Counted from the stretch's first letter, positions 16,733-24,727 are shown. The stretch is 64,000 bases of DNA from JAJTHC01 sp044348005 (GCA_044348005.1 JBIKTR010000004.1:62001-126000); one strand, 5' to 3'. The notes: a model not told the origin generated them from the sequence alone. Numbers and translations: made by a program.

Positions 16733-17110
16733 ATGAAATTATATGTGGGCAACGTGCCTTTTTCTGCGAACGATGATGAATTGTTGGCGTTATTTGTAGA
16801 CTGTGGCGAAGTGCAGTCTTGCCGCATCGTGATGGATCGTGAAACGGGCCGTTCTCGTGGATTCGCGTTTGTTGAAATGGACAACGACGAAGAAGCGAAA
16901 GTTGCCATTGAACGTTTAGATGGATTTGACATGAACGGTAAAGTCTTACGCGTCAACGAAGCACGTCCTCGTGAAGCGCGTCCAGTCGGCGGTGGCGGTG
17001 GCTATCGTGGCGGCGGCGGCGGCGGTGGCTATCGTGGCGGCGGCGGTGGCGGTGGACGCTCCGGTGGCGGCGGCTACGGCGGCGGCGGTGGTGGCGGTGG
17101 ACGCTGGTAG
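16733..17110 (+). CDS. RRM-type glycine-rich RNA-binding protein (cyanobacterial Rbp type)
   Basis: 125 residues from the ATG at 16733. A single RNA recognition motif occupies residues 1-80, with RNP2 LYVGNV (3-8) and RNP1 RGFAFVEM (about 42-49); the aromatic RNA-contact positions are intact. The tail is almost pure glycine with YRGGG and RSGG units. This layout is typical of cyanobacterial Rbp proteins, which are often cold-induced and bind mRNA. Followed by a clear terminator. Confidence 0.93.
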   Translation: MKLYVGNVPFSANDDELLALFVDCGEVQSCRIVMDRETGRSRGFAFVEMDNDEEAKVAIERLDGFDMNGKVLRVNEARPREARPVGGGGGYRGGGGGGGYRGGGGGGGRSGGGGYGGGGGGGGRW

Positions 17111-17174
17111 TCCTCTACCCTCGTTTCATGGCTAAACCCGACAGACGTTTTGAATAATTTCATAGACGTTTTTC

Positions 17175-17208
17175 AACAGGTGGATTGAGTTTCAATCCAC
17201 CTGTTTTG
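17175..17208 (+). terminator. Intrinsic terminator of the RRM gene
   Basis: A perfect 13-bp stem (AACAGGTGGATTG, 17175-17187, with 17193-17205), a five-base loop, and a short TTTT ending. It lies 65 bases after the stop. Confidence 0.75.
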
Positions 17209-17246
17209 CATGCATGGGGGCGGTTAAATCACAATTTGCTTCTGTT

Positions 17247-17829
17247 CCCTCTCCTGATTTTGGCTAGCTCCGTTTAACGCTGGTGCTTGGGTTTCTCGCT
17301 CCCTTTTTGAGCTGGTGCTGTCAGAGACCTTTGCTCGCACAAAGGTTCTCCGACACCTCTAAATGCGCTTAAGGGAGGGAGGGTCTTGGTCGCCCCCCTC
17401 CCTTAAGAATCCCACCCCTCTCGCTTTCGCTCCGTTCCTGCCGTCCGCAAAATGTCTCGGAAGCCTCGCATTTAGTGCGCCGTCGGCAAGTTTTTCAGAA
17501 ACCAACTTGTTCACAATTTTAAAATGAAGTGTTGATTTTTGACTCGTTGCACCAGCCGACGTCCAAGCACTAAATCCGAGCGGGTGAGCGCACTGCGAAT
17601 CCCCGAGCGATTTTGCGGACGTCCCAAAGGTGCAAGTGGAACAAGCGAAGAGGTTGAGATGGGGGGTGGATTTTTAAGGAGGGGGGAAGAGAAGGAGAGC
17701 CGCAACAACTTCCTTCTCTTCCCCCCTCCTTGAACCGCCTTTAGAGGTGTTGGAGACCTTTGGCGGAGCAAAGGTCTCTGACAACGACCAGCTATAAAAA
17801 CAAACGAGAAACCCAAAATCAGGAGAGGG
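17247..17829. repeat. 583-bp foldback element
   Basis: The ends are a perfect 17-bp inverted repeat (CCCTCTCCTGATTTTGG at 17247, its complement ending at 17829). The symmetry runs inward: the left TGTCAGAGACCTTTGCTCG...CACCTCTAAATGCGC block answers the right TTTAGAGGTGTTGG...AAAGGTCTCTGACA block, and the left GCGAAAGCGAG / GCGCACTAAATGCGAGG segments answer diverged segments at 17550-17640. Short nested palindromes lie in each arm. Parts recur at 8.6-9.0 kb and 30.2-30.5 kb. It encodes no plausible protein; a 101-residue ORF across it is repeat sequence. Confidence 0.8.
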
Positions 17830-17917
17830 CTAGGGGGGTTGACGGCGGTTTTTCTTTGCGTTACGATTCAAACTAAAGCTCACCCGCTTTTCTCTATTTA
17901 CGTCTCTCCTTCAACCG

Positions 17918-18457
17918 ATGAAAGGTGCTTTTCATGCGACTCTCGCCCTCTTACCCACGCCCCACGATGCCCTTGTCGATGCCCCAGCCTGCGCTGACCC
18001 CCCCAATAGCAAAAGTATAGCGAATCAATCCCTCCACCAGCGCTCGGGGTTTAGTGCTGAGGAATGGCGATTTCTGAATAGTCAATTGAGTGAAATAGCT
18101 GACCTACAATACCTTTCCAAAGACGACTTGTCTAAATCTATGATTGTTCAAGATCCTAAGGCTGTTTTCAATAGATTACACGAACTATTGATGCGTGGTA
18201 AATTATACATACATTGCTTAACAGAGGAAGGCTTTCTTACAAAACCACGACAGGAACAGTGGGATATAATTAACGCGTTTCATCAGGAAGAGAACATCAA
18301 CCCGTCGATTTTAGCAAATAACGAAATAGATACTCCCTTGTTAATGTCACAAAGCGATAATGAAGGAGGGTTCTCTCAAGCAGAGATTAGACATTGGTGG
18401 GAAACGTTCGTAACAAGAGTAGAAGAAGTAATCAAAAACCTCACTCCCTCCCCATAG
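17918..18457 (+). CDS. Unknown protein of the QRQGF family, member 2, with start region out of frame
   Basis: The open frame is 179 residues. The leader and the ATG at 17932 (MRLSPSY...) match the family start at 26183 and 27158 (MRLQLS...), but that frame stops at about 18018. The family-like continuation PNSKSIANQSLHQRSGF is in the other frame. A run of exactly seven C (17998-18004) lies at the switch; eight C would join the two into one family-like protein. So the gene is either frameshifted, phase-variable, mis-sequenced, or starts at 17918. The body is A+T-rich, acidic and helical, with no known domain. Confidence 0.55.
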   Translation: MKGAFHATLALLPTPHDALVDAPACADPPNSKSIANQSLHQRSGFSAEEWRFLNSQLSEIADLQYLSKDDLSKSMIVQDPKAVFNRLHELLMRGKLYIHCLTEEGFLTKPRQEQWDIINAFHQEENINPSILANNEIDTPLLMSQSDNEGGFSQAEIRHWWETFVTRVEEVIKNLTPSP

Positions 18458-18487
18458 ACTAGCTAGGGTTTGTGCTACAATACAGGC

Positions 18488-20677
18488 ATGGATGCCTTAG
18501 CTCTTACCCCCCTTCAACAACGATGCCAAACGTGGTCGCAACTCGCCCAAGCCCGAAATTGGTCCGCGCTTGACGCCCTTAATCAAGACACGATCAACAC
18601 CCTTAAACAGGCGTGGCAAGGCCACGGCGTGCTTGCCACCCTACAATGGAACCCCCACCCCGGAGATCTGGCGGGCAACGCGCAACTGGTGGAACAGGCC
18701 ATGCAATTCGCCGAAGCCCTCGGCGCCGATGCCCTTGTGCTTCCAGAACAAACGCTCTTGGGCTACCCCTTGCGAGACATGCTCTTGCGCTTTCCCAAGC
18801 TGGTGAAAGACAATGAATCGGCGCTACAGGCCTTGGCGTTAAAATCAGGCCACACGCGGGTTTTTGTGGGTTTTGCTGAGCGTCGTTACGACGCGGATGA
18901 AGGCTGGGGCCATTCCTGGGGCAAGCCGTATTACAACAGCGTGGCCATTTTAGGCGGGGGCGTCATTCAAGGCGTGGTGCGAAAAAGCCTGTTGCCGAAT
19001 TACCATGAATTTGAAGATTCTCGGGTGTTTGAAGCCAGCGAAACCCCCGGCGTCCAGCGATGGGAACTCCCTCACCCCAACCCTCTCCCAGAGGGAGAGG
19101 GAGTAAGACAGGGGGCTGTGGCCTTAGAACCCTCTCCCTCTGGGAGAGGGCAGGGTGAGGGTTTCGACCAGCTCGAGGGGGGGGAAGACCCTCATCCTAA
19201 CCTTCTCCCAGAGGGAGAAGGAACAAAACCCCCTCACCCCAACCCTCTCCCAGAGGGAGAGGGAGTAAAAGACCCCCTCGACGCCTACGGCAACATCACC
19301 ATTCACGGACGCAAGTTCGCCGTGACGGTGTGTGAAGACCTATGGGCGAACGAACCGAATCAACACCCGTGGTACAAGCAAAACGTCGTCGCCCCGCTCA
19401 TGCAAGGGCATCCCGATGTGCTGGTGAACCTGTCGTCGTCGCCGTCTCGGGCGGGCAAGGAATACCGCAGGCAGTCGCTCTTGCGTTCGATTGCCACGCA
19501 GTACCGCACCCCCATTCTCTACGTCAACCAAGTCGGCGCGGTGGATGAACTCATCTTCGACGGAGGCTCTCGGTTGGTGGGGGCGCACGGCGAAATGCTC
19601 AGTCGTTCGCGCTTGTTTGAAACGCAGTTTAGCCTGCATCATCTGCAAAACACGGCCTTTCACACCCTTGAAGACTGGGTGCCTGATGTGGAACTTTCCC
19701 AACGAAGCCTGCCCAACGATGTGTTTGACCCCTACGATCCAAGCGATTTGCCGCGCACGTATGCCGCCCTGACCTGCGGGATTCGCGATTACTTCGACAA
19801 ATGCGGATTCACGCGCGCGGTGTTGGGCCTTTCTGGCGGACTCGATTCCGCCGTCAATGCCGTGTTAGTGGCGGATGCCTTGGGGGCTGAAAACGTGCTA
19901 GCCTTTAGCTTTCCTTCTGAGCTCACGCCTGCTGACAATAAAGACGACGCCCTACAACTCGCCCAAAATCTTGGCATCGGCTGGGTGGAAATCCCTATTT
20001 CGGCGATGCAATCGGCGTTTTTAGAGGGCATTGACGCCGAACGCCAAACGCTAGAATCGTTGTGGGGCAAGCCGACTAGCGAAAGTTTTGCGAAAGACAA
20101 CGTACAAGCCATGAGCCGTGCGACGCTGTTGAGACTCATTGGCAATGATTACCGCGCCCTGCCCATTGCCACCAGTGACAAAAGCGAGTTTTACATGGGT
20201 TACGCCACCGTGAATGGGGATATGTCTGGGGCGTTGGCGCCGTTGGGCGATGTGTGCAAAACCAAGGTGCGCGCCTTGGCCCGCTGGATCAATCAACAGC
20301 GCGGGGGGGTGATACCGCAAGCCGTGGTGGAACGTCCTTCGGGGGCGGATTTGGCGGTGAATCCGCAAACAGGCCAACTGTTGACGGCCGAAGAAGCGTT
20401 GATGCCCTATGAAGTGATTGACGAGTTGATTTGGCGGATTGAAGCCCACCACCTAGATGCCGCCCGCCTAAGCACCCTGCTGTGGAGCTGGGAACGCACG
20501 CACGGTAGACTTGAACCCACGCAGAAGGCGGCGTGGGTGGGTAAGTTTTTTAGGCGCATGCAGGCCAGTGTGTTTAAGTGGTGGGTGGCCCCGCCGATGT
20601 TGCTGGTGGACGCCAACGGCACGCTGGCAAAATCGGCGTACCACCCCGTGATTACCGCAATGAAGACGCTATACTAG
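18488..20677 (+). CDS. nadE: Glutamine-dependent NAD+ synthetase, with in-frame repeat insert
   Basis: 729 residues from the ATG at 18488. The N-terminal nitrilase-type glutaminase has its catalytic triad: Glu87 (PEQT), Lys166 (RKSLLPNYHEFED) and Cys282 (VTVCEDLW). The C-terminal ammonia-dependent synthetase has the SGGLDS ATP loop (449-454) and SDKSEFYMGY. It makes NAD+ from deamido-NAD+. Odd: residues about 194-262 are four PLPEGEG-type palindromes read in frame, placed between the glutaminase Lys and Cys; removing them would restore a contiguous, family-like RVFE...YGNITIHG loop. The insert sits at a surface loop in known structures, so the enzyme may remain active. Confidence 0.93.
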   Translation: MDALALTPLQQRCQTWSQLAQARNWSALDALNQDTINTLKQAWQGHGVLATLQWNPHPGDLAGNAQLVEQAMQFAEALGADALVLPEQTLLGYPLRDMLLRFPKLVKDNESALQALALKSGHTRVFVGFAERRYDADEGWGHSWGKPYYNSVAILGGGVIQGVVRKSLLPNYHEFEDSRVFEASETPGVQRWELPHPNPLPEGEGVRQGAVALEPSPSGRGQGEGFDQLEGGEDPHPNLLPEGEGTKPPHPNPLPEGEGVKDPLDAYGNITIHGRKFAVTVCEDLWANEPNQHPWYKQNVVAPLMQGHPDVLVNLSSSPSRAGKEYRRQSLLRSIATQYRTPILYVNQVGAVDELIFDGGSRLVGAHGEMLSRSRLFETQFSLHHLQNTAFHTLEDWVPDVELSQRSLPNDVFDPYDPSDLPRTYAALTCGIRDYFDKCGFTRAVLGLSGGLDSAVNAVLVADALGAENVLAFSFPSELTPADNKDDALQLAQNLGIGWVEIPISAMQSAFLEGIDAERQTLESLWGKPTSESFAKDNVQAMSRATLLRLIGNDYRALPIATSDKSEFYMGYATVNGDMSGALAPLGDVCKTKVRALARWINQQRGGVIPQAVVERPSGADLAVNPQTGQLLTAEEALMPYEVIDELIWRIEAHHLDAARLSTLLWSWERTHGRLEPTQKAAWVGKFFRRMQASVFKWWVAPPMLLVDANGTLAKSAYHPVITAMKTLY
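19068..19275 (+). repeat. Four PLPEGEG palindromes inside nadE
   Basis: Three direct copies and one inverted copy of the CCCTCTCCCAGAGGGAGAGG unit, separated by short spacers, with total length a multiple of three and no stop. They translate as PHPNPLPEGEG, PSPSGRGQGEG, PHPNLLPEGEG and PHPNPLPEGEG. Confidence 0.92.
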
Positions 20678-20696
20678 GGCATTTTTTGGGGGTTAT

Positions 20697-20987
20697 TTAG
20701 TTTTTTTGGGGGAAACACGGTCCTGTTCTAATCCAACCACCGTAGTCCTGTTTCAGCTTGTGGACATGATTATTCGCAGCTGGAATTGTATCAAATGGTT
20801 TAGTTTCATTTGAACCATTGTTACTAATGATAATTTTATTATTTTGGAGGCGTGCCTTTACTAATACATCGTTAACAGGAGTTAAGACTGAAGTGGGTGA
20901 TGGCTGAACTCGTATTGGTCTTCTTGCAGTAAATAGGATTTCTGGTGTTTTAGTTAGTTGTACACCACATAATTGAATTAATCCCAT
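20697..20987 (-). CDS. Small unknown protein with poly-C leader, a
   Basis: 96 residues from the ATG at 20987 (MGLIQLCGVQL), placed by AAAGGAAC in a leader shared with the next gene (TTAACTCTCCTAATGAAAGGAA). The start could in principle be the ATG within the leader. Slightly basic, Asn-rich, with no membrane segment or known motif. A run of eight C lies in the leader. Codon use is A+T-rich compared with nadE. Confidence 0.5.
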   Translation of the reverse strand: MGLIQLCGVQLTKTPEILFTARRPIRVQPSPTSVLTPVNDVLVKARLQNNKIIISNNGSNETKPFDTIPAANNHVHKLKQDYGGWIRTGPCFPQKN

Positions 20988-21010
20988 AAAAATAGTTCCT
21001 TTCATTAGGA

Positions 21011-21045
21011 GAGTTAAGGGGGGGGTAAAAAGAGAGAGAGGGGGG
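21011..21045 (-). promoter_or_regulatory. Leader homopolymer (C8) before small gene a
   Basis: On the minus strand an eight-C run immediately precedes TTAACTCTCCTAATGAAAGG. The same arrangement with a fifteen-C run precedes small gene b. A run in this position can change promoter or leader spacing by slippage. Confidence 0.4.
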
Positions 21046-21094
21046 GCGTGTGGGTTGGTCAGGTGAGTGGCGCAAGCACCACTCACCGTTGAAG

Positions 21095-21394
21095 CTAGTT
21101 AAGTAATTGCTCAAATGGTTGGTTTGTGCAAGAAGTAACTAGGTTATAACCTTGACCTGTTAGTTTATTGGCTTCCGTGTTCAAGAATCGTGCAGTAGCT
21201 TTCGTATCGCCAATGGTCTGAGTAGGAAGCCCATTTGAATAATGCACCCTGTGTGCTCCAGTACTGAACGTCGTTGTTATTTCGATTGGGCGCTCACTAC
21301 CTTTTTTGGCTACAATCTTATTGTACTGACCATTACCTGATTTATTTACACAAGCGCGGTTAAAGGTCTTTGGACCCGTTATAGTTCCTGCCAT
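21095..21394 (-). CDS. Small unknown protein with poly-C leader, b
   Basis: 99 residues from the ATG at 21394 (MAGTITGPKTF), nine bases after AAAGGAATT. Basic, Thr/Asn-rich, with Cys at about residues 15 and 91; no known domain. It shares its leader with the gene at 20697 although the proteins are not clearly alike, which suggests a shared regulatory unit was copied. A+T-rich and atypical for the neighbourhood. 107 bases separate the two genes. Confidence 0.5.
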   Translation of the reverse strand: MAGTITGPKTFNRACVNKSGNGQYNKIVAKKGSERPIEITTTFSTGAHRVHYSNGLPTQTIGDTKATARFLNTEANKLTGQGYNLVTSCTNQPFEQLLN

Positions 21395-21423
21395 ATTTAA
21401 ATTCCTTTCATTAGGAGAGTTAA

Positions 21424-21438
21424 GGGGGGGGGGGGGGG
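21424..21438 (-). promoter_or_regulatory. 15-base C homopolymer in the leader of small gene b
   Basis: Fifteen consecutive G on the plus strand (C on the transcribed-sense minus strand), about 30 bases before the start codon and directly before the conserved TTAACTCTCC leader. It is the longest homopolymer in the window. Confidence 0.6.
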
Positions 21439-21599
21439 AGTAAATACAGAAGGTATTCTTCTGTGTCTTAATAAAAACAATCTTTCCTTAAGAATTAACC
21501 CCCTTGTTACAATTGTTTACGTGGGGTTGTTCCCAAAAACCCCCCAACACCCTAAAAATAGTGGGGTTTAGGCACTGTTTTTATGTCGAAACCTTTGTC

Positions 21600-22165
21600 A
21601 TACTGCAAGCGTAACCTTATAGAACCCTCCCTCCTCCTAGCCTCCTCCCTTAGGGAGGAGGAACAAGAACCCCCTCACCCCAACCCTCTCCCAGAGGGAG
21701 AGGGAGTAAATACAGAACCCTCCCTCCACCTAACCTCCTCCCTAAGGGAGGAGGAACAGAACCCTCTCCCTAAGGGAGGAGGAACAAGAACCCTCTCCCT
21801 TAGGGAGCACGCCTCGCCGATGGCGGGCTACGCAGGGTGAGGGAAACGACCAGCTCCAGTGGGGAAGAGTCCCTCCTCCTAGCCTCCTCCCTTAGGGAGG
21901 AGGAACAAGAACCCTCTCCCTTAGGGAGAGGGCAGGGTGAGGGAAACGACCAGCTCCAGTCGGGAAGAGTCCCTCCTCCTAACCTTCTCCCAAAGGGAGG
22001 AGGAATAAGAACCCTCTCCCTTAGGGAGAGGGCAGGGTGAGGGAAACGACCAGCTCCAGTCGGGAAGAGTCCCTCCTCCTAGCCTCCTCCCTTAGGGAGG
22101 AGGAACAGAACCCCCTCACCCCAACCCTCTCCCAGAGGGAGAGGGGGTAAATACAGAACCTCAAA
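21600..22165. repeat. Dense tandem array of PLPEGEG-type palindromes
   Basis: About a dozen palindromes of two subtypes (CTCTCCCAGAGGGAGAG and CTCCTCCCTTAGGGAGGAGG). A unit of about 110 bases ending in GGAAACGACCAGCTCCAGT and CGGGAAGAGTCCCTCC recurs three times between 21840 and 22080. One copy contains the inverted block CACGCCTCGCCGATGGCGGG. It fills the gap before the terminase gene; I see no gene in it. ORFs here encode only repeat peptides. Confidence 0.9.
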
Positions 22166-22186
22166 AAAGAAAGAGAGACCCTGAAC

Positions 22187-24124
22187 ATGAACGCCCCCTA
22201 TTCCCCCGATCAAAACCCCTACGTCCACCTTGCGAGCTTTTGCCGAACGGCCGTGTGGCAAGAAATGGATGCCATTAACGAAGCGCTGCCCCCTGAAGCC
22301 CAGTTTTTGGCCCGCCTGCAAAGCCCCCCCGCCTGGGATGCCCGCCGCCAAGCCATCATTGAAAAACGCACCGCCCTTTACGAACGCCTCAAGCAAGACG
22401 ACGCGCTGGCCGAACTCATGCACCACGACTGCCGAAACAACATCCTGCTGTGGTTTCGCTACTTCGCGTGGACGTACGACCCACGCCCCAACCCCTTTCA
22501 AAACGGCAATCGAAGCATTGGGCGCGTGCCCTTTGTGCTGTACCCCTTTCAAATGGAAGTCGTCTTGCGCTTGAATGAAGCCATTGAATTGGGGGAAGAT
22601 TTACTGGTGGAAAAAAGCCGAGACATGGGCCTTTCTTGGTTAATTAGTTTGGTGTTTCAGTACCGCTGGTTGTTTCATTCAGGCCAGCAATTTTTGGTGG
22701 GCAGTCGTAAATACGGCCATGCAGACACGCGCGGCGATCTTTCCACGCTGATGGAAAAATGCCGTTTCAACCTGCGTGAACAGCCCACCAATATGTTGCC
22801 TGCGGGCTTTGACTTTCGCAAGCACGATGTCGCCGGTCGTCTGCTGAATCCGCAAAATGGCAATACCATTATTGCTGAAGCCACTACGGAAAACTTTGCG
22901 CGGGGGGGGCGTTATTCCGCCGTATTGCTGGACGAATTTGCGTTTTGGATGTGGGATGATGGCGCCTATGCTGCGGCGGGTCAGTCCACGCTGTGTCGCT
23001 TGTTGGTGTCAACGCCCAACGGTCGAAAAAACCGCTTTGCCCTAGAACGCTTTTCAGGCCTTACCCCCGTGCTAACCGTGCATTGGAGCCTTCACCCTTT
23101 TAAGGACAAGGTGTGGTACACCGCACAGCAACGGCGCCTGTTGAAGCATGAAATCGCGCGAGAGCTGGATATTAGCTACGAATACTGCAATCGAGATCGC
23201 GTGTTTGAAGAGTTTACCGCTCAACATGTGGCGCACGTGGCGTATAATCCGGATTTGGAGATTTTGCGTTCGTGGGATTTTGGGTACCATACGCCTGCGG
23301 TGTTGGCCTTACAGCGGGACGAATGGGGCCGTGTGGTGGTGTTGAAAGAATGGGTGGGCCAACGCGTGGTGCTCAAAAACTTTGCCCAGCAGGTGAAAGA
23401 CGACTGCGTGGCGATGTTTGGCCCCAATGCGCGCTTTCGCGATGTGTGTGACCCTGCGGGGCATCAGCATAACGACAAATCTGAAAACACCAGTATTGAA
23501 GTGCTCAATCGCATGGGTATTCACCCTGTGGGCGTGCGATGTGGCGTGGTTGCTAGCATTGACAAGCTTCGCCACCTGATGATTGAAGAGCGCGATGTGC
23601 CAGTGTCCCTCACCCCAGCCCTCTCCCAAAGGGAGAGGGAGCAAGGCGACCCTCACCCCAACCCTCTCCCAGAGGGAGAGGGGGTAAATACAGAACCCTC
23701 TCCCTTAGGGAGAGGGCTGGGTGAGGGACACGACCAGCTCCTGTGGGAACAAGGCATCCCTCCACCTAGCCTCCTCCCTAAGGGAGGAGGAACAAATGCC
23801 AGTGAAGAAGCCGTCTTCATGCGTGAAGGCCAGCACATGGTCAAATCCCCCGCCTTTTTGGTGGATGCTCAACATTGCCCCACGCTCATTGACGCCTTGC
23901 AAGGGGGGTATCGCTATGTGTCGAATGATTCGGAAGAACTGGCGCAGGAGCATCCCTTTGAAGATGTGGCGGATGCCTTGCGTTACGCCGTGTGGGAATT
24001 GGGCAAACTGCTGATGGATTCGTCTGATTGGGCGCGGGACTTGCGAAAGGAGCGGTATCAGAAGTGGGAAGCGTTGGAAAAGTTGCGTCGCTACAACCAG
24101 CGCCGTGGGCAGTGGTATGCCTAG
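22187..24124 (+). CDS. Phage-type terminase large subunit, orphan, with in-frame repeat insert
   Basis: 645 residues. The ATPase half has the adenine-binding YPFQMEV region, a Walker A of terminase type EKSRDMGLSW (142-151) and Walker B AVLLDE (245-250), with STPNGRKN as the coupling motif. The nuclease half has RSWDFGYHTPAV (Asp364) and VCDPAGHQHN (Asp near 440). Such proteins package phage DNA into heads. No capsid, portal or small terminase gene adjoins it, so it is a remnant or domesticated gene. Residues about 473-534 are in-frame PLPEGEG palindromes between the nuclease and the C-terminus. Its last 54 coding bases and stop recur at 24789-24848. Confidence 0.85.
   Translation: MNAPYSPDQNPYVHLASFCRTAVWQEMDAINEALPPEAQFLARLQSPPAWDARRQAIIEKRTALYERLKQDDALAELMHHDCRNNILLWFRYFAWTYDPRPNPFQNGNRSIGRVPFVLYPFQMEVVLRLNEAIELGEDLLVEKSRDMGLSWLISLVFQYRWLFHSGQQFLVGSRKYGHADTRGDLSTLMEKCRFNLREQPTNMLPAGFDFRKHDVAGRLLNPQNGNTIIAEATTENFARGGRYSAVLLDEFAFWMWDDGAYAAAGQSTLCRLLVSTPNGRKNRFALERFSGLTPVLTVHWSLHPFKDKVWYTAQQRRLLKHEIARELDISYEYCNRDRVFEEFTAQHVAHVAYNPDLEILRSWDFGYHTPAVLALQRDEWGRVVVLKEWVGQRVVLKNFAQQVKDDCVAMFGPNARFRDVCDPAGHQHNDKSENTSIEVLNRMGIHPVGVRCGVVASIDKLRHLMIEERDVPVSLTPALSQREREQGDPHPNPLPEGEGVNTEPSPLGRGLGEGHDQLLWEQGIPPPSLLPKGGGTNASEEAVFMREGQHMVKSPAFLVDAQHCPTLIDALQGGYRYVSNDSEELAQEHPFEDVADALRYAVWELGKLLMDSSDWARDLRKERYQKWEALEKLRRYNQRRGQWYA
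23607..23792 (+). repeat. PLPEGEG palindromes inside the terminase gene
   Basis: Four palindromes (inverted, direct, inverted, CTCCTCCC-type) in frame within the coding sequence, reading TPALSQRERE, PHPNPLPEGEG, PSPLGRGLGEG and PPSLLPKGGG. No stop is introduced. Confidence 0.9.
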
Positions 24125-24130
24125 TCGGTT
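24071..24130 (+). repeat. 60-bp direct repeat, left copy
   Basis: Covers the last 54 coding/stop bases of the terminase plus six bases beyond. It is identical base for base to 24789-24848. The hicAB pair lies between the two copies. Confidence 0.95.
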
Positions 24131-24482
24131 AAATTTCTTTGAGCCTGTAGAGCTTAAACACTTGAGACACGACTTGCCCTTGCGTCACCTGCAAACGGCT
24201 GGATTCCGCCTTAATGAAATTAACGACCTCCTCATCCACACGGAGCGTCAGGATTTTAGCCCCTGTTTTGGGCTTGCGTCCTGCTTTTTTCATGGGCTTA
24301 AACTTGCCCTGCAAAAAAGCTTCGTAAGAAGAGTCAAGCATCTCGTAAAACATTTCGTAAGCGTCTTCTCGTTTTTCTTCGACCCCTGCAATGTTAATAC
24401 ACAGGGGAGAGGTGACGATAAACGCGTGGTCTTCTTCGCTCCACTTGCAGGTGACACTGTTTTTGATGGCGTCTAAATCCAT
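24129..24482 (-). CDS. hicB: HicB-like antitoxin
   Basis: 117 residues. The N-terminal half follows the HicB partial RNase H-like fold (CKWSEEDHAFIVTSPLCINIAG, then EDAYEMFYEML). The C-terminal half (AKILTLRVDEEVVNFIKAES) is a ribbon-helix-helix type DNA-binding segment, so it can repress its own promoter. It follows hicA with a one-base TAATG overlap. It neutralises HicA. Its stop codon begins inside the left 60-bp direct repeat. Identification rests on pattern plus its partner. Confidence 0.75.
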   Translation of the reverse strand: MDLDAIKNSVTCKWSEEDHAFIVTSPLCINIAGVEEKREDAYEMFYEMLDSSYEAFLQGKFKPMKKAGRKPKTGAKILTLRVDEEVVNFIKAESSRLQVTQGQVVSQVFKLYRLKEI

Positions 24483-24727
24483 TAGGCTTTTCCTTCTTGT
24501 TTAAGTAACTGTAAAAAAGTTTTGACGTAATGCGGTTTGATGTATCGTTTACGGCCTTTACTGTGAAAAATGGCGAAGTTCAAAAGGTTCACACCGTTTT
24601 CATCGGCGATGTAGTGGTGACTTTTACTTGGAAGAATCGTCCAGCCGGCTTGTTTAACCAGTTTTTCAAATTGACTCAAATCCATGGGTTTATAATGAGA
24701 CGGCATGAGATCTCTTTCTTGGCACAT
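24482..24727 (-). CDS. hicA: HicA-like mRNA interferase toxin
   Basis: Up to 81 residues; starts at 24706 (MPSHYKP) or 24685 (MDLSQFEK) would be closer to the usual HicA length of about 60. The double-stranded RNA-binding-like fold is suggested by KLVKQAGWTILPSKSHHYIA, where the active-site histidine of HicA normally lies (SHH), followed by a basic strand HSKGRKRYIKPHYVKTFLQLLKQ. HicA cleaves mRNA and arrests growth until bound by HicB. Toxin precedes antitoxin, the usual hicAB order. Confidence 0.72.
   Translation of the reverse strand: MCQERDLMPSHYKPMDLSQFEKLVKQAGWTILPSKSHHYIADENGVNLLNFAIFHSKGRKRYIKPHYVKTFLQLLKQEGKA

Noticed and set aside
17511..17816. 101-residue minus-strand ORF in the foldback element
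   Set aside because: The encoded sequence is repeat-derived and low in informative residues; related repeat copies do not conserve the frame.
21600..22165. Possible CRISPR array
   Set aside because: The regular palindromes give a CRISPR-like look, but unit lengths are irregular, the spacers are themselves repeated, and no cas gene is present.
22079..22552. 157-residue minus-strand ORF over the start of the terminase gene
   Set aside because: It lies opposite a terminase with intact motifs and reads into palindromic repeats. It has no ribosome binding site or known domain.
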